Positions 27,223 through 36,140 of a stretch of DNA of 64,000 nucleotides are shown in pieces (within the stretch, counting starts at the first letter, position 1; each line of letters starts with the position of its first letter). Made by a program: the position numbers and the translations under genes. The notes beneath the pieces were generated by a model. The model was not told the origin of the DNA. It did not search any database and was given only the letters and a program-made list of their open reading frames with translations. The DNA comes from Syntrophus buswellii (lineage in GTDB: Bacteria; Desulfobacterota; Syntrophia; Syntrophales; Syntrophaceae): positions 2,170,001-2,234,000 of the forward strand of contig NZ_CP175563.1 in the NCBI RefSeq assembly GCF_046097065.1. Direction: 5' to 3'.

Positions 27223-28865
27223 TTCACACCTCCGGGAACAAAAAAGCGGGCCGCCACTTCGTCACAAAGTTCCCTGACGGAAAAGCACAGGCCGTTATAC
27301 TTCAAAATCATGTCGTTGATCTCCAGGGAGAGTTCCCTCTTCAACAGTCCGGCAAACTGCCCTGTGGCATTGTTCTCGATGGCGATGAGGCGTTTTCCGG
27401 CCAGTGAAACTCCTTCCAGCATGGCCGGCACCAGGGGATAAACCTGGGAAAAGTGCAAAGCGGCCACAGGATGGCCTTCCGAAGTCAGCCGGTCGGCCGC
27501 CTCCTCCACAATCTCCCGGTTCGAACCCCAGCTGATCAGGCAAATGTCCGCATCCCGATCGCCGTACAGGGTCGGCAAAACGGCGTCTTTATCCATCCGG
27601 CTCGCCTTCCGCAGGCGTTTATCCACCATCCGGACCCGCAGATCCAGATCTTCCGTAATCTTCCCCGCCTCCGTGTGCTCATCGGAATCCACCCGGACCA
27701 GGGCCTCGCCAAGCCCCGGATAGGTCAGGGGAGACAGGCCGTCAGGCGTCAGGGCATAGCGGCGGTAAGAGGCATCAAAAATCTCATACTGCCGTAATGC
27801 AACGGAAAGCTCGGGAGAACCTTCCAGCAGCTGAATGGAATCCGCCAGATACTGATCCGTCAGGATAAAAACAGGAATCTGGTACCGGTCGGCCATTTCG
27901 AAGCTCCGCTTTGCCAGATCGACGGCCTCCTGAAGGGAACCGGGCGCGTAAACCAGGCGGGGGAACTCCCCATGCCCGGCGGAAAGCACAACATTCAAGT
28001 CCCCCTGCTCGGTGCGTGTCGGCAATCCCGTCGAGGGTCCGGGGCGCTGGGCGATGACGATCACGATGGGCGTTTCCGTCATTCCCGCGAGGGAAACGGC
28101 CTCCGTCATCAGGGCGAAACCGCCGCCGGATGTCGCCACCATGGACCGAAGCCCAGCATAAGAGGCCCCCAGTGCCATGTTGATCGCCGCGATCTCATCC
28201 TCGGCCTGCTCGAAATGCACCGGCAGCTCAAGGGCCGCCTTCGCAACATAGAGCATCAGGGAGGTGGCCGGCGTCATGGGATACGCCGCCATGAACTGGC
28301 ACCCGCCCAGAAGCGAGCCGAATCCGATGGCGGAATTTCCGTCAAAGGTATAGGGGCTTTCCGCCCTAGGCTGAAGGACAAAGCGGTCGGCCATGTCCCA
28401 CTCCTCCGCCAGGGCCATTCCCGCCAGCAGGGCCGCCGGCTGGTCCTCTTCCCTGGCTGCTGCTTCCAGCGCATCGGACCGGACCCCGATGATCCGCAGA
28501 AGCACCCCCACCAGGAGGGGATTGCTCATGACAACATTGGAAAACCCATCCTTCGCCCTCTTCTCGATCTCGGCGATTTCCGCGGGAGAGAGACAGAGCC
28601 CCCGGGCGCTCAGATCCGCCTTGCACCTCCGCTGTGTTTCCTCATCCAGGGAAACCAGGACATCCCAGGATTCTCCGCTCAGGGCGTGAACAGGGCGTTC
28701 CGCGATTCGGAAAAGGTGATCGTTGTGCCCTCCGCGGATCCTGGACATATAAAACTTGGTCGCAAAAAAGAAGTAGCCGAGCCGGAAGAGGAGCGCCGCC
28801 AGTTCCCTTTCGATGGAAGCCAGCCCCTGTCCGGCCTGACCGCCGATTAAGATCGTGCATTCCAT
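27219..28865 (-). CDS. korA: 2-oxoacid:ferredoxin oxidoreductase, gamma-alpha fused subunit
   Basis: A 548-residue fusion: gamma domain (about 1-180, beginning with ILIGGQAGQGL and carrying the S.IRGGHND segment) followed by the alpha subunit (pyrimidine-binding domain from GNSAIGFGSLLGGCQFMAAYPMTP, then FEQAEDEIAAINMALGASYAG and TSGGGFALMTEAVSLAGMTETPIV). This fused layout is common in bacterial KorA. The frame is open to 28982, but ATG 28865 has a perfect AAGGAGG site (spacing 5) and starts the gamma domain. First gene of the minus-strand run to cpoB. Confidence 0.95.
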   Translation of the reverse strand: MECTILIGGQAGQGLASIERELAALLFRLGYFFFATKFYMSRIRGGHNDHLFRIAERPVHALSGESWDVLVSLDEETQRRCKADLSARGLCLSPAEIAEIEKRAKDGFSNVVMSNPLLVGVLLRIIGVRSDALEAAAREEDQPAALLAGMALAEEWDMADRFVLQPRAESPYTFDGNSAIGFGSLLGGCQFMAAYPMTPATSLMLYVAKAALELPVHFEQAEDEIAAINMALGASYAGLRSMVATSGGGFALMTEAVSLAGMTETPIVIVIAQRPGPSTGLPTRTEQGDLNVVLSAGHGEFPRLVYAPGSLQEAVDLAKRSFEMADRYQIPVFILTDQYLADSIQLLEGSPELSVALRQYEIFDASYRRYALTPDGLSPLTYPGLGEALVRVDSDEHTEAGKITEDLDLRVRMVDKRLRKASRMDKDAVLPTLYGDRDADICLISWGSNREIVEEAADRLTSEGHPVAALHFSQVYPLVPAMLEGVSLAGKRLIAIENNATGQFAGLLKRELSLEINDMILKYNGLCFSVRELCDEVAARFFVPGGVK

Positions 28866-29213
28866 GACCGCCTCCTTAAAAACGTCGAAAAATTTCTTCC
28901 CTTCCTCATCCCCTACGAACATCGACCGGGAATTGAATGATGAGCGGTTTCCGCCCCCCTGGGAACCGTTGGAATCGGGCAACGTTGTCGAATTCAGTCT
29001 GGGGATAAAGAAGAACTATTCACCAAACAGAGGGTGTAAGACCTTAACATTTATGGCCGCACCTTGTACAGAAGCAACTTGTCCGAGAAATCAGAAATTT
29101 TTTGACAGCTTTGAAATTGCTTTTCCCCGCAGTTGGAATTATATTGCGCTCATCATCAACAGGCCGTTCAACGCAACCGACGAACAGGCGGACCGAAGAA
29201 CGGAGGTAAGGAA
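28866..29213. other. Divergent intergenic region korA/gmhB
   Basis: About 350 bases between divergent genes. A TTGACA box lies at 29102-29107 on the plus strand but no matching -10 is seen at the right distance. No convincing hairpin, tRNA or riboswitch was recognised. Confidence 0.4.
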
Positions 29214-29804
29214 ATGAAGAAATATCCCGCCGTCTTTCTGGATCGAGACGGTACGCTGATTGAAGAGGTCGGATATCTCGACCGCCTGGACAGGCTCAAG
29301 CTTTTTCCGGACAGCGCCAGGGCGGTGCGCCTGATCAACATGAGCGGCATGAAGGCCGTCGTCGCCACCAACCAGTCCGGCATTGCGCGAGGTTATTTTA
29401 CGGAAGCCGTTGTGGAGATGCTGCACGTCCACCTGCAGAAGCTGCTCTTGGCGCAGGGGGCGCAGATCGACCGCTTCTACTACTGCCCCCATCATCCCAC
29501 CGAAGGGCTCGGCTTGTACCGGAAGGTCTGCCCCTGCCGCAAACCGGAACCCGGCATGCTGCGGCAGGCGGCGGAAGAGATGAATCTCGATCTTTCCCGG
29601 TCCTATCTGATCGGCGACATGCCCACCGACATCGAAGCGGCTTCAAGGGCGGGAATCAAATCGGTCCTCGTTCGGGGCGGTTGCCTCCCCGGGCATACGC
29701 CGGATCTCCCGCATGAAGAATGGGAAGGCCGGGCCTGGCCGGACAGGATCGCCGCCAGTCTCCTCGACGCCGTTCGCTGGATTATTCAGGACCTCGAACC
29801 GTGA
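29214..29804 (+). CDS. gmhB: D-glycero-D-manno-heptose 1,7-bisphosphate 7-phosphatase GmhB
   Basis: A 196-residue HAD-family phosphatase in ADP-heptose synthesis for the lipopolysaccharide core. The catalytic aspartates sit in FLDRDGTLIEEVGYL; ATNQSGIARG follows; the zinc loop CPHHPTEG...KVCPCRKPEPGM (Cys-His-Cys-Cys) is typical of GmhB; the last motif is LIGDMPTDIEAASRAG. Start ATG 29214 is preceded by GGAGGTAAGG; the longer open frame from 29133 has no support. Overlaps the heptosyltransferase gene by four bases, so both act in the same pathway and are translationally coupled. Confidence 0.95.
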   Translation: MKKYPAVFLDRDGTLIEEVGYLDRLDRLKLFPDSARAVRLINMSGMKAVVATNQSGIARGYFTEAVVEMLHVHLQKLLLAQGAQIDRFYYCPHHPTEGLGLYRKVCPCRKPEPGMLRQAAEEMNLDLSRSYLIGDMPTDIEAASRAGIKSVLVRGGCLPGHTPDLPHEEWEGRAWPDRIAASLLDAVRWIIQDLEP

Positions 29805-30874
29805 AGATCCTGATCGTCAAATTAAGCGCGGTGGGCGACGTCATCCACACCCTCCCTTCCCTGGCCGCCCTCCGGCGCCGCTTCCCCCGGGCCCACATAT
29901 CCTGGGTCGTCGAAGAGGCCGCATCCGATCTGCTCAGAAATCATCCCTGCCTCGATGAACTCATCATCTCAGGCAGGAAGCGCTGGATCAAAGAGCTGAA
30001 GGAGGGGAAATATTCCAAAGTCCTGAAGGAGGCGGGGCGCTTTATTTCCGACCTTCGCAGCCGGCGGTACGATCTGGTCATTGATTTTCACGGCCTCTTC
30101 AAAAGCGCCGTTCTGGCATGGCTGAGCGGCGCTTCCCGAAGGCTCGGCTACGACAGCATGCAGGAGCTGAGTGGTCTTTTTTATACGGAAAAAATTCCCG
30201 AAGACCTGAGCCGCCATGCCGTAGACCGCTACCTGGATTTTCCGCGGCACCTGGGCGCCGATGTGAAGCAGCCGGAATTTTTCCTCGATATATCGGCCCC
30301 CCAGCATCGGCACATCGATCACCTCTTCGAGGAATTCCATCTCAGCGGCCAGGAAAATCTCGTCGCCATCAACACCGTGGCGCTCTGGGACACCAAGCTC
30401 TGGGACGACGAAAAATTCGCCCGCCTGGGAGATCGGATTTCCCGGGAATTGAAGGCGGCGGTCGTCTTCACGGGCAGCGATCCGGCCCCCATGGAGAACA
30501 TTCTTTCTCGGATGACCGCGCCTGCGTTCAATTTCGGCGGGCGAACGTCTCTGCGCGAATTGGCCCATCTTTACCAGCGCGCCCGGCTGCTGATCACCAC
30601 GGATTCCGGCCCCATGCATCTGGCGGCGGCGGTGGGAACACCGGTTGTCGCCCTTTTCGGACCGACCGATCCCGCCCGGACGGGGCCCTATGGGAAAGGG
30701 CACCGGGTCCTGCGCAAAGGCCTGGAATGCAGCCCCTGCCTCCGGAAATCCTGCAAAACGCGGATCTGTATGCACAACATTTCCGTGGACGAGGTCTTCG
30801 ACGCCGTGAAGGGCGTCCTGGAGTCTCCTGCGGCCCGGAGGTGCATTCCCCTGCCGGATCCCGACTCGCCATGA
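29801..30874 (+). CDS. waaC: Heptosyltransferase I-like glycosyltransferase (family 9)
   Basis: A 357-residue GT9 enzyme that probably adds heptose to the inner core of lipopolysaccharide. N-terminal MKILIVKLSAVGDVIHTLPS and WVVEEA, the substrate region NTVALWDTKLWDDEKFARL, and the nucleotide-sugar site ITTDSGPMHLAAAVGTPVVALFGPTDP.RTGPYG are characteristic of WaaC/RfaC. GTG start 29801 overlaps the gmhB stop (GTGA), and the apparent extension to 29720 lies inside gmhB. A C-terminal cysteine-rich stretch (CSPCLRKSCKTRICM) is typical of GT9 proteins from this group. Confidence 0.9.
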   Translation: MKILIVKLSAVGDVIHTLPSLAALRRRFPRAHISWVVEEAASDLLRNHPCLDELIISGRKRWIKELKEGKYSKVLKEAGRFISDLRSRRYDLVIDFHGLFKSAVLAWLSGASRRLGYDSMQELSGLFYTEKIPEDLSRHAVDRYLDFPRHLGADVKQPEFFLDISAPQHRHIDHLFEEFHLSGQENLVAINTVALWDTKLWDDEKFARLGDRISRELKAAVVFTGSDPAPMENILSRMTAPAFNFGGRTSLRELAHLYQRARLLITTDSGPMHLAAAVGTPVVALFGPTDPARTGPYGKGHRVLRKGLECSPCLRKSCKTRICMHNISVDEVFDAVKGVLESPAARRCIPLPDPDSP

Positions 30875-30946
30875 GCGGCAGGAAGCGGACCGGTCGAAAT
30901 CACCCGCCTATAAAAGGCAATACAGAAAGAGGAAAAGGAGAAGAGC

Positions 30947-31153
30947 ATGATCGGGAAAAAGCTGCGGGACATTCTGGTCTGCCCGCGATGCAGGGGGAAA
31001 TTCGATCCGGAAGAGAATGAGGACGGGCTGACCTGCTCAGCCTGCGGGCTTCTTTATGAAATTCGGGACCAGATACCGATCCTGCTGATCAGCGAGGCGA
31101 GAAAACTGGACAGGAATGAACTTCGAGAAGCGGAACCGTCCCCTCCCCGATGA
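30947..31153 (+). CDS. UPF0434/Trm112-like small zinc protein
   Basis: A 68-residue protein with two CxxC pairs (CPRC and CSAC) in the pattern LRDILVCPRCRG...LTCSACGLLYEIRDQIPILL, as in UPF0434 (YcaR) and Trm112. Trm112 activates methyltransferases in eukaryotes and archaea; the bacterial role is unknown. Strong AAAGGAGAAGAGC ribosome site. Downstream of the lipopolysaccharide genes, where ycaR-like genes are often found. Confidence 0.9.
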   Translation: MIGKKLRDILVCPRCRGKFDPEENEDGLTCSACGLLYEIRDQIPILLISEARKLDRNELREAEPSPPR

Positions 31154-31252
31154 CAGAAATTCATTGACAAAATTCCAGGAATCATTCAGTATTCCGCATA
31201 TTAAATTCAAAAGAAGAGGCAGATGCCACCATCTCTGCCGAAGGAGAAAAGA

Positions 31253-31564
31253 ATGTTTCAAGTTTCGGAAAAAGCTGGAGAGAAGATCCATGAGTTCTTA
31301 AAAACCCTGGAGGAGGTCCACCCGATCAGGCTGACGCTGACGGAGGGCGGCTGATCCGGTCCCTCACTGGGAATGGCTCTGGATGAGCCTCGAGACGGCG
31401 ACGAACAATTTCAGGAAAGGGGAATCACGTTCCTGATTACCACGGACCTGTTTGAACAGATTAAACCCGTTTATGTCGATTTTATCGAAGATGAACGAGG
31501 ATCCGGCTTTCAGGTGACCTCATCACTGGCACCCGGCGACTGCTGCGGATCCTGCAGTTGCTGA
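31253..31564 (+). CDS. HesB/IscA-like selenoprotein (in-frame UGA as selenocysteine)
   Basis: A 103-residue A-type iron-sulfur scaffold-like protein, readable only if the TGA at 31352-31354 (codon 34) is decoded as selenocysteine. Before it: FQVSEKAGEKIHEFLK and IRLTLTEGG. After it: SGPSLGMALDEPRDGD and IEDERGSGF, ending GDCCGSCSC. IscA proteins read GGCSG at this point, so U replaces the first conserved cysteine. AAGGAG (31241-31246) precedes the ATG. A 5-bp hairpin with loop TGGAT starts 20 bases after the TGA, as expected of a bacterial SECIS. HesB-like selenoproteins are known from deltaproteobacteria. Ordinary gene callers would report only the fragment from 31373. Confidence 0.85.
31375..31389 (+). 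promoter_or_regulatory. Candidate bacterial SECIS hairpin
   Basis: GGCTC (31375-31379) pairs with GAGCC (31385-31389) around the loop TGGAT, which has a G in second position as in known bacterial SECIS loops. It begins 20 bases after the UGA, inside the coding sequence, within the usual distance for SelB recognition. Confidence 0.6.
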
Positions 31565-31648
31565 AATAGACGCGTAATCCCGGAAGGGGGCTGCACGGCG
31601 GTCGAGCGGTCCTCTTCCGGGGAAAAAGCGATGGCATCATGTTGAAGT

Positions 31649-32617
31649 ATGTCCAGTAAACCCGATTCCGAAAAGGAAATCCTGTTAACATCGGCGGAAC
31701 AGATGATGGAAGCCGGGCGGTATGCTGAAGCGGCCGTGCTCTACGGCCGGCTTGTCGAGCAGTATCCCGGCGAAGAATCCTTCCTCCTGGCTCAGGCATG
31801 GGCCTTTCACGACAGCGGCTCCCGCGAAGAGGCCATCTGCTGTTTTGAAACGCTTTTTGCCGCGGAATTGAAGCTCAAAGTCTTCACCGGATTCGCCTTT
31901 GACGAACTGGTTCGGCTCTACCGCGATGGGCGGCAGTATGACCGTCTTGTAGCGATCTGCCGCCAGGCGGTTGAAGCGCAGCCGGATGAATACCCCCTTC
32001 TCAGGGAGTTGGGCAATGCGTTTCTGGTGGCAGGGATGACTTCTGAAGCGGTGGAGGTCTTCGAAAAGATCACCCGTTTGGAGCCGGACGCCCCGGAACT
32101 TTTCTGTCTTTATGGCGACGCCCTTGTCGCCGATGGAAAATACGATGCCGCTGAAGCGGCCTATGGGGAGGCTGTCGCCCTGGATCCGGAAGCAGCGGCC
32201 CATTTCTATCAGCGCCTGGCCAATGCCCTTGCGGAATCCGGAGCCTTGGACCGGGCGGAAATCCTGCTGAGCCGAAGCCTGGCAACCTGCCCCGGCGATC
32301 CCCTCTGCCTGATCCGCCTGGCGGAAGTCCAGGTGAAGCAGCAGCACCTTTTCGAAGCCAGGCACAGCGTGGAAGCCGCCGTTGCCTGTAACCCCAGATT
32401 TGGTGCAAGCTATTACAACCGCCTGGCACGCGCCTTGGCCGACGCAGGCTGCCATTTTGACGCCGTGGAAATGTTCGACCGCGCCATCGCCCTGGAAGAG
32501 AACAATGCCTTTTTTTACCTTTACCAGGCCGAATCCTACGAAAAGCTCAATCTCCCCGAGCAGGCGGAAGAAGCCCGCCGCAAAGCCAAGGGTCTTTCAG
32601 CCGGCAACAGAGCCTGA
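31649..32617 (+). CDS. TPR-repeat protein, cytoplasmic
   Basis: A 322-residue protein without signal peptide, made of about eight tetratricopeptide repeats (AEQMMEAGRYAEAAVLYGRL, LGNAFLVAGMTSEAVEVFEK, YGDALVADGKYDAAEAAYGE, LARALADAGCHFDAVEMFDR). A protein-interaction scaffold; the partner is not evident. It follows the selenoprotein gene by 84 bases and converges on the receiver-like gene, 11 bases away. The ribosome site is weak, so the start is provisional. Confidence 0.8.
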   Translation: MSSKPDSEKEILLTSAEQMMEAGRYAEAAVLYGRLVEQYPGEESFLLAQAWAFHDSGSREEAICCFETLFAAELKLKVFTGFAFDELVRLYRDGRQYDRLVAICRQAVEAQPDEYPLLRELGNAFLVAGMTSEAVEVFEKITRLEPDAPELFCLYGDALVADGKYDAAEAAYGEAVALDPEAAAHFYQRLANALAESGALDRAEILLSRSLATCPGDPLCLIRLAEVQVKQQHLFEARHSVEAAVACNPRFGASYYNRLARALADAGCHFDAVEMFDRAIALEENNAFFYLYQAESYEKLNLPEQAEEARRKAKGLSAGNRA

Positions 32618-32628
32618 TCCTGCCCGCC

Positions 32629-33141
32629 TCAGATCCGCCCCATGTTCCTCAAGGTCTCCATGAAGGTGTGGTAAAAGACCTTGTTCTCCTGCACCCCGTG
32701 TTTGACGATGGCCGCAAGCTCATTGAGATCCCCGGTATGAACAACGAGATTCACACTCCTGTGGAAGGCCGCCATATTGTCCATGGTGCGGAAAGAGTCG
32801 CCAACGAGAACGACAAACATTTTCCTCCGAATGGACATGTCCAGCAATTCCAGGGCCTTCAGAAGGTTCTCGCCCCCCTTCTGCCCGTCAAAATCATCAT
32901 GAAGAATCAGCACATCGAAAATGTGAAAGCGCATCTTCTGAAGAGCGTCCTCCGCGGACTCCGCCACGTTCACAGCATAGTCCAGGCGTTTAAGAGCCGT
33001 GCTGATGTTCTCTATCGCGCCGGAATCGCTCTCGCAAACCAGCGCCGTCTCCCCCTGCTCAACCAGAAAGTCAAAGAGCCGCTCCGAAGCGTCATACGAA
33101 CCGGCTGCATTCTCAATCAAAGGATTTTTGCCTTCCTCCAT
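32629..33141 (-). CDS. Degenerate response-regulator receiver protein downstream of PilT paralogs
   Basis: A 170-residue protein with a receiver-like fold (about 30-150). ALVCESDSGAIENISTALKRLDYAVNVAESAEDALQKM matches strand 1 and helix 1 with the acidic pair. The strand-3 motif is DVLILHDDFDGQ, where the phosphorylated Asp would normally directly follow the hydrophobic strand but a His stands there. The lysine of strand 5 is not apparent (VVHTGD). Probably a phosphorylation-independent receiver. Strong GAGGGAGG ribosome site; 16 bases after the PilT paralog, so a link to pilus retraction is likely but inferred. Confidence 0.65.
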   Translation of the reverse strand: MEEGKNPLIENAAGSYDASERLFDFLVEQGETALVCESDSGAIENISTALKRLDYAVNVAESAEDALQKMRFHIFDVLILHDDFDGQKGGENLLKALELLDMSIRRKMFVVLVGDSFRTMDNMAAFHRSVNLVVHTGDLNELAAIVKHGVQENKVFYHTFMETLRNMGRI

Positions 33142-33157
33142 AGGTTACCGCCTCCCT

Positions 33158-34330
33158 CTAAAATCTTCTCATCTTTCCATAGCCGGTATCGACCTCCAGC
33201 TTGCCAAGGCTTGTTGTCGCCTCACCCTTGGCGCTCTTGACCGAATCGATTCCCCGGCCCACGACTCCCCTGTTGGAGGCATAAATCTTCGCCGTTTCTT
33301 CACTGATGAGGCCTCGTGCATACAATTCCACGATATACTCATCAAAGGTGATCATCCCGAAGGCTTTGCCGGCGGTAATGATTTCGTAAAAGGTCTTGCC
33401 CTCCGATTCCCCGTTGAGGATCGTATCTTTCACGCGCAGGTTGCTGGCCATCACTTCAAAGGCCGCCACCCGCCCTCCCCCTTCCTTGGGGAGCAGCCGC
33501 TGACAGACGATCCAGCGGACCGTGTCGGCCAGACGGATGCGGATCTGGCGCTCCTCCTCGCGCGGGAACATTCCGAGAATGCGGTTGATGGTCTGCCCGG
33601 CATCGACCGTATGAAGGGTGCTCGCAACCAGATGCCCCGTTTCCGCCGCGGCCAGGGCGATTTCCACCGTCTCCCTGTCTCTCATTTCCCCGACCAGGAT
33701 CACCTTGGGCGCCTGGCGCAGAGCGGCACGAAGCCCATTGGCAAAGGTGTCGAAATCGATCCCCATTTCCCGTTGATTGAAGGTCGACTTCTTGTGAGGA
33801 TGGACGAATTCCACAGGATCCTCCAGGGTCACCACATGGACGGATTTCAACTCGTTGATCGCGTTGAGCATCGCGGCCAGGGAGGTGGATTTTCCGCTTC
33901 CCGTGGCTCCGGTGACGAGAATGATGCCGTTGATCTCCTGGGCCATTTTTTCGAAGGCCTCCGGCAGATTCATATCCACAATCGTCGGGATGGTGGTTTC
34001 CAGCTTTCGCAGGACAATGGAATAGTTTCCCCGCTGGGAGAAGATATTGACACGGAAACGGGCCTTTCCCTGCAGTTCATAGGAAGAGTCGCAGGACCCC
34101 GAGGCAATGAGGTTTTCCGTCAGGCGGCGGTCTCCGCCGATGAGATTCAGGGCGAGCATCTCCGTCTGAAAGGGCGTCAAGCGTTCAAAAGGAGGGTCAA
34201 AGTCCACGGAGGTCAGTTGCCCGGAACTTTCAACCTGAAAGGGCTTACCCACGGTAAAATTGAGATCGGACACATGGTCGAATTTATCGAGCATCTCCGT
34301 TAAAATATAATCGAGTTCCTGCCTTCGCAT
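33158..34330 (-). CDS. PilT/PilU-family type IV pilus retraction ATPase
   Basis: A 390-residue hexameric secretion/retraction ATPase of the PilT family. Walker A GATGSGKST, the Asp-box region HVVTLEDPVEFVH, Walker B VILVGEMRDRET and the His box TGHLVASTLHTVDA are intact. The C-terminal extension (GRGIDSVKSAKGEATT and on) and the divergence from the neighbour suggest a PilU-like accessory ATPase. Start ATG 34330 has GAGGAG upstream and begins MRRQELDYIL; the open frame to 34384 lacks support. Lies about 90 bases downstream of pilT. Confidence 0.92.
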   Translation of the reverse strand: MRRQELDYILTEMLDKFDHVSDLNFTVGKPFQVESSGQLTSVDFDPPFERLTPFQTEMLALNLIGGDRRLTENLIASGSCDSSYELQGKARFRVNIFSQRGNYSIVLRKLETTIPTIVDMNLPEAFEKMAQEINGIILVTGATGSGKSTSLAAMLNAINELKSVHVVTLEDPVEFVHPHKKSTFNQREMGIDFDTFANGLRAALRQAPKVILVGEMRDRETVEIALAAAETGHLVASTLHTVDAGQTINRILGMFPREEERQIRIRLADTVRWIVCQRLLPKEGGGRVAAFEVMASNLRVKDTILNGESEGKTFYEIITAGKAFGMITFDEYIVELYARGLISEETAKIYASNRGVVGRGIDSVKSAKGEATTSLGKLEVDTGYGKMRRF

Positions 34331-34423
34331 GTTCTGGCTCCTCAGAAATAGATCACTGGGGGCAGGCCTTTTCCCCCTCCACACTCTTCGCGACGATCCG
34401 CTGCCTGGTTGCAGCTGCCGGGA

Positions 34424-35506
34424 TTACACTTCCGTGAAATCAGCCGGCGGGCTTTTCAACAGAGCCCGGAATTTTGCCTTGTCGTTGCACTTCATGTAGG
34501 CCTCGTCGGCGCTGATCCAGCCCTTATTGAACAGCTCCATGATGGCGTCATCCAGAAGCTGCATCCCGTACTTTTTCCCCGTCTGAATCATGGAGGGGAT
34601 CTGGAACGTCTTGGACTCGCGGATCAGGTTGCGTACCGCCGCATTGGCAATAAGGATTTCCAGGGCGGCGCAGCGCCCTTTCTTGTCGATTCTTTTGAAC
34701 AGAACCTGGGCAATGATGGCCCGCAGACCATCTGCCAGGGTGGAGCGGATCTGGGCCTGTTCGCTCGAGGGAAACACCTCGATGACCCGGTCAACCGTCT
34801 TGGCCGCGCTTGTGGTGTGGAGTGTCCCGAAGACGAGGTGGCCTGTGGAGGCGGCCTCCACGGCCAGCGAGATGGTTTCCAGATCCCGCATTTCGCCCAC
34901 CAGGATGATGTCCGGGTCTTCACGGAGGGCGCCTCTGAGAGCCGCCGAAAAACTCTGCGTGTGGATGCCCACTTCCCGGTGATTGACGATGCAGCTCTGG
35001 CTCTGATGGACAAATTCGATAGGATCTTCGACCGTGATGATGTGATCCTTGCGGATGCGGTTTGCTTCATTGACGATGGCCGCCAGGGTCGTCGACTTTC
35101 CGCTGCCGGTGGGTCCGGTCACGAGGACCAGCCCCCGGGGGAGCGAGGCCAGCTTGGAAATGACAGGTGGAAGTCCCAGCTGCTCGCAGGTCAGGATCTC
35201 GCTGGGAATCTCCCGGAACACAGCCCCCACGCCGAACTTCTGCTCGAAAAAATTGGCACGGTAGCGGGCCAATCCAGGAATTTCATAGGCAAAATCCACA
35301 TCGCCCGTTTCCTCGAACTGCTTGACCTTGTGTTCCGGGGTGATTTCATAGAGCATGGCCTTCAGTTCATCATTATCCAGGGTGTTATACTTGACCCGCT
35401 CCAGTTCGCCACGTAGCCGAATGGCAGGCTGCTGCCCGGAAATGAGGTGAAGGTCCGATGCGCCCTGTTCATGCATCAATTGAAAAAAAGCATCGATTTT
35501 TGCCAT
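34424..35506 (-). CDS. pilT: Type IV pilus twitching motility ATPase PilT
   Basis: A 360-residue retraction ATPase. N-terminal PAS-like domain starting MAKIDAFFQLMHEQGASDLHL, Walker A GPTGSGKSTT, Asp box HIITVEDPIEFVHQ, Walker B IILVGEMRDLET and His box TGHLVFGTLHTTSA. Length and motifs match PilT closely. Ribosome site AAGGTG seven bases upstream. Head of a pilT-pilU-receiver unit on the minus strand. Confidence 0.96.
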   Translation of the reverse strand: MAKIDAFFQLMHEQGASDLHLISGQQPAIRLRGELERVKYNTLDNDELKAMLYEITPEHKVKQFEETGDVDFAYEIPGLARYRANFFEQKFGVGAVFREIPSEILTCEQLGLPPVISKLASLPRGLVLVTGPTGSGKSTTLAAIVNEANRIRKDHIITVEDPIEFVHQSQSCIVNHREVGIHTQSFSAALRGALREDPDIILVGEMRDLETISLAVEAASTGHLVFGTLHTTSAAKTVDRVIEVFPSSEQAQIRSTLADGLRAIIAQVLFKRIDKKGRCAALEILIANAAVRNLIRESKTFQIPSMIQTGKKYGMQLLDDAIMELFNKGWISADEAYMKCNDKAKFRALLKSPPADFTEV

Positions 35507-35873
35507 AAGTGTTCACCTTGCTGAGTTTGATGGATTCTGACCCGTGAAACGGTCATACGGAATGCACTTTATGCAAAAAAGGTGACACCCCTTTGCATGG
35601 ATCGGAAGATCCCCCTGGTCCATAGCCTTCCGCCCGGAAAACCTGGAACAGGATCCTTCCCCTGTTCAGGAGATCCTGTTATATCCGCCGGTCGATGATC
35701 GAAACAAAAAGCCGGTCGGCAAGAACGCTCCGGCAAATTCAAAAAGATGGCCCGGATAGGCAGGATGCCGTCGTCGGTCGGGAATCTTTCACGGTGAACA
35801 ATTACTTGACAGAGGAGGAATGTTCATATTATAAGGCATCGTTCTTTCGCTGGTAAGTATTCCGTTTCCGGAT
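35507..35873. other. Intergenic region between pilT and tRNA-Ala
   Basis: 367 bases. The right end holds the tRNA promoter. At 35648-35681 AACAGGATC pairs with GATCCTGTT without a T-run, a hairpin of unknown role. No coding frame or recognised RNA otherwise. Confidence 0.45.
35806..35834 (+). promoter_or_regulatory. Promoter of tRNA-Ala
   Basis: TTGACA at 35806-35811 followed by an AT-rich TATTATAA (35827-35834). The -10 can be read as TATTAT (15-base spacer) or TTATAA (17-base spacer). The tRNA begins 40 bases on. Confidence 0.6.
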
Positions 35874-35949
35874 GGGGATGTAGCTCAGCTGGGAGAGCGC
35901 GGCGTTCGCAATGCCGAGGCCAGGGGTTCGATCCCCCTCATCTCCACCA
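35874..35949 (+). tRNA. tRNA-Ala (anticodon CGC)
   Basis: A 76-base cloverleaf with acceptor stem GGGGATG/CATCTCC carrying the alanine G3-U70 wobble pair. D arm TAGCTCAGCTGGGAGAGC, anticodon loop TTCGCAA on a CGGCG/TGCCG-type stem, T loop GGTTCGATCC, and the CCA end encoded. Confidence 0.96.
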
Positions 35950-35978
35950 GATCATCGGTTCTGGAAGTCCGCAGATAT

Positions 35979-36010
35979 AAAAAACCCGTTAGAAATGACG
36001 GGTTTTTTAT
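35979..36010 (+). terminator. Intrinsic terminator after tRNA-Ala
   Basis: AAAACCCGT pairs with ACGGGTTTT around an 8-base loop, followed by further Ts (GGGTTTTTTATT). Confidence 0.85.
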
Positions 36011-36140
36011 TGCCGTTTGAAACGCGTTGGTTGTTTCCTGCATGCGGATGCTTCGAACGGGCCTTTTGACCCTGGAAGCCATGGCCCCTCAGAGATGGGG
36101 ATCGCCTTCAGCTAACAGGAAATCGTCGGGAGTCAAAAAA

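Noticed and set aside
31352..31354. Reading the HesB-like gene as a pseudogene broken by a stop codon
   Set aside because: The frame is otherwise intact, the UGA falls on the conserved Cys position, and a SECIS-like hairpin follows; selenocysteine explains it better.
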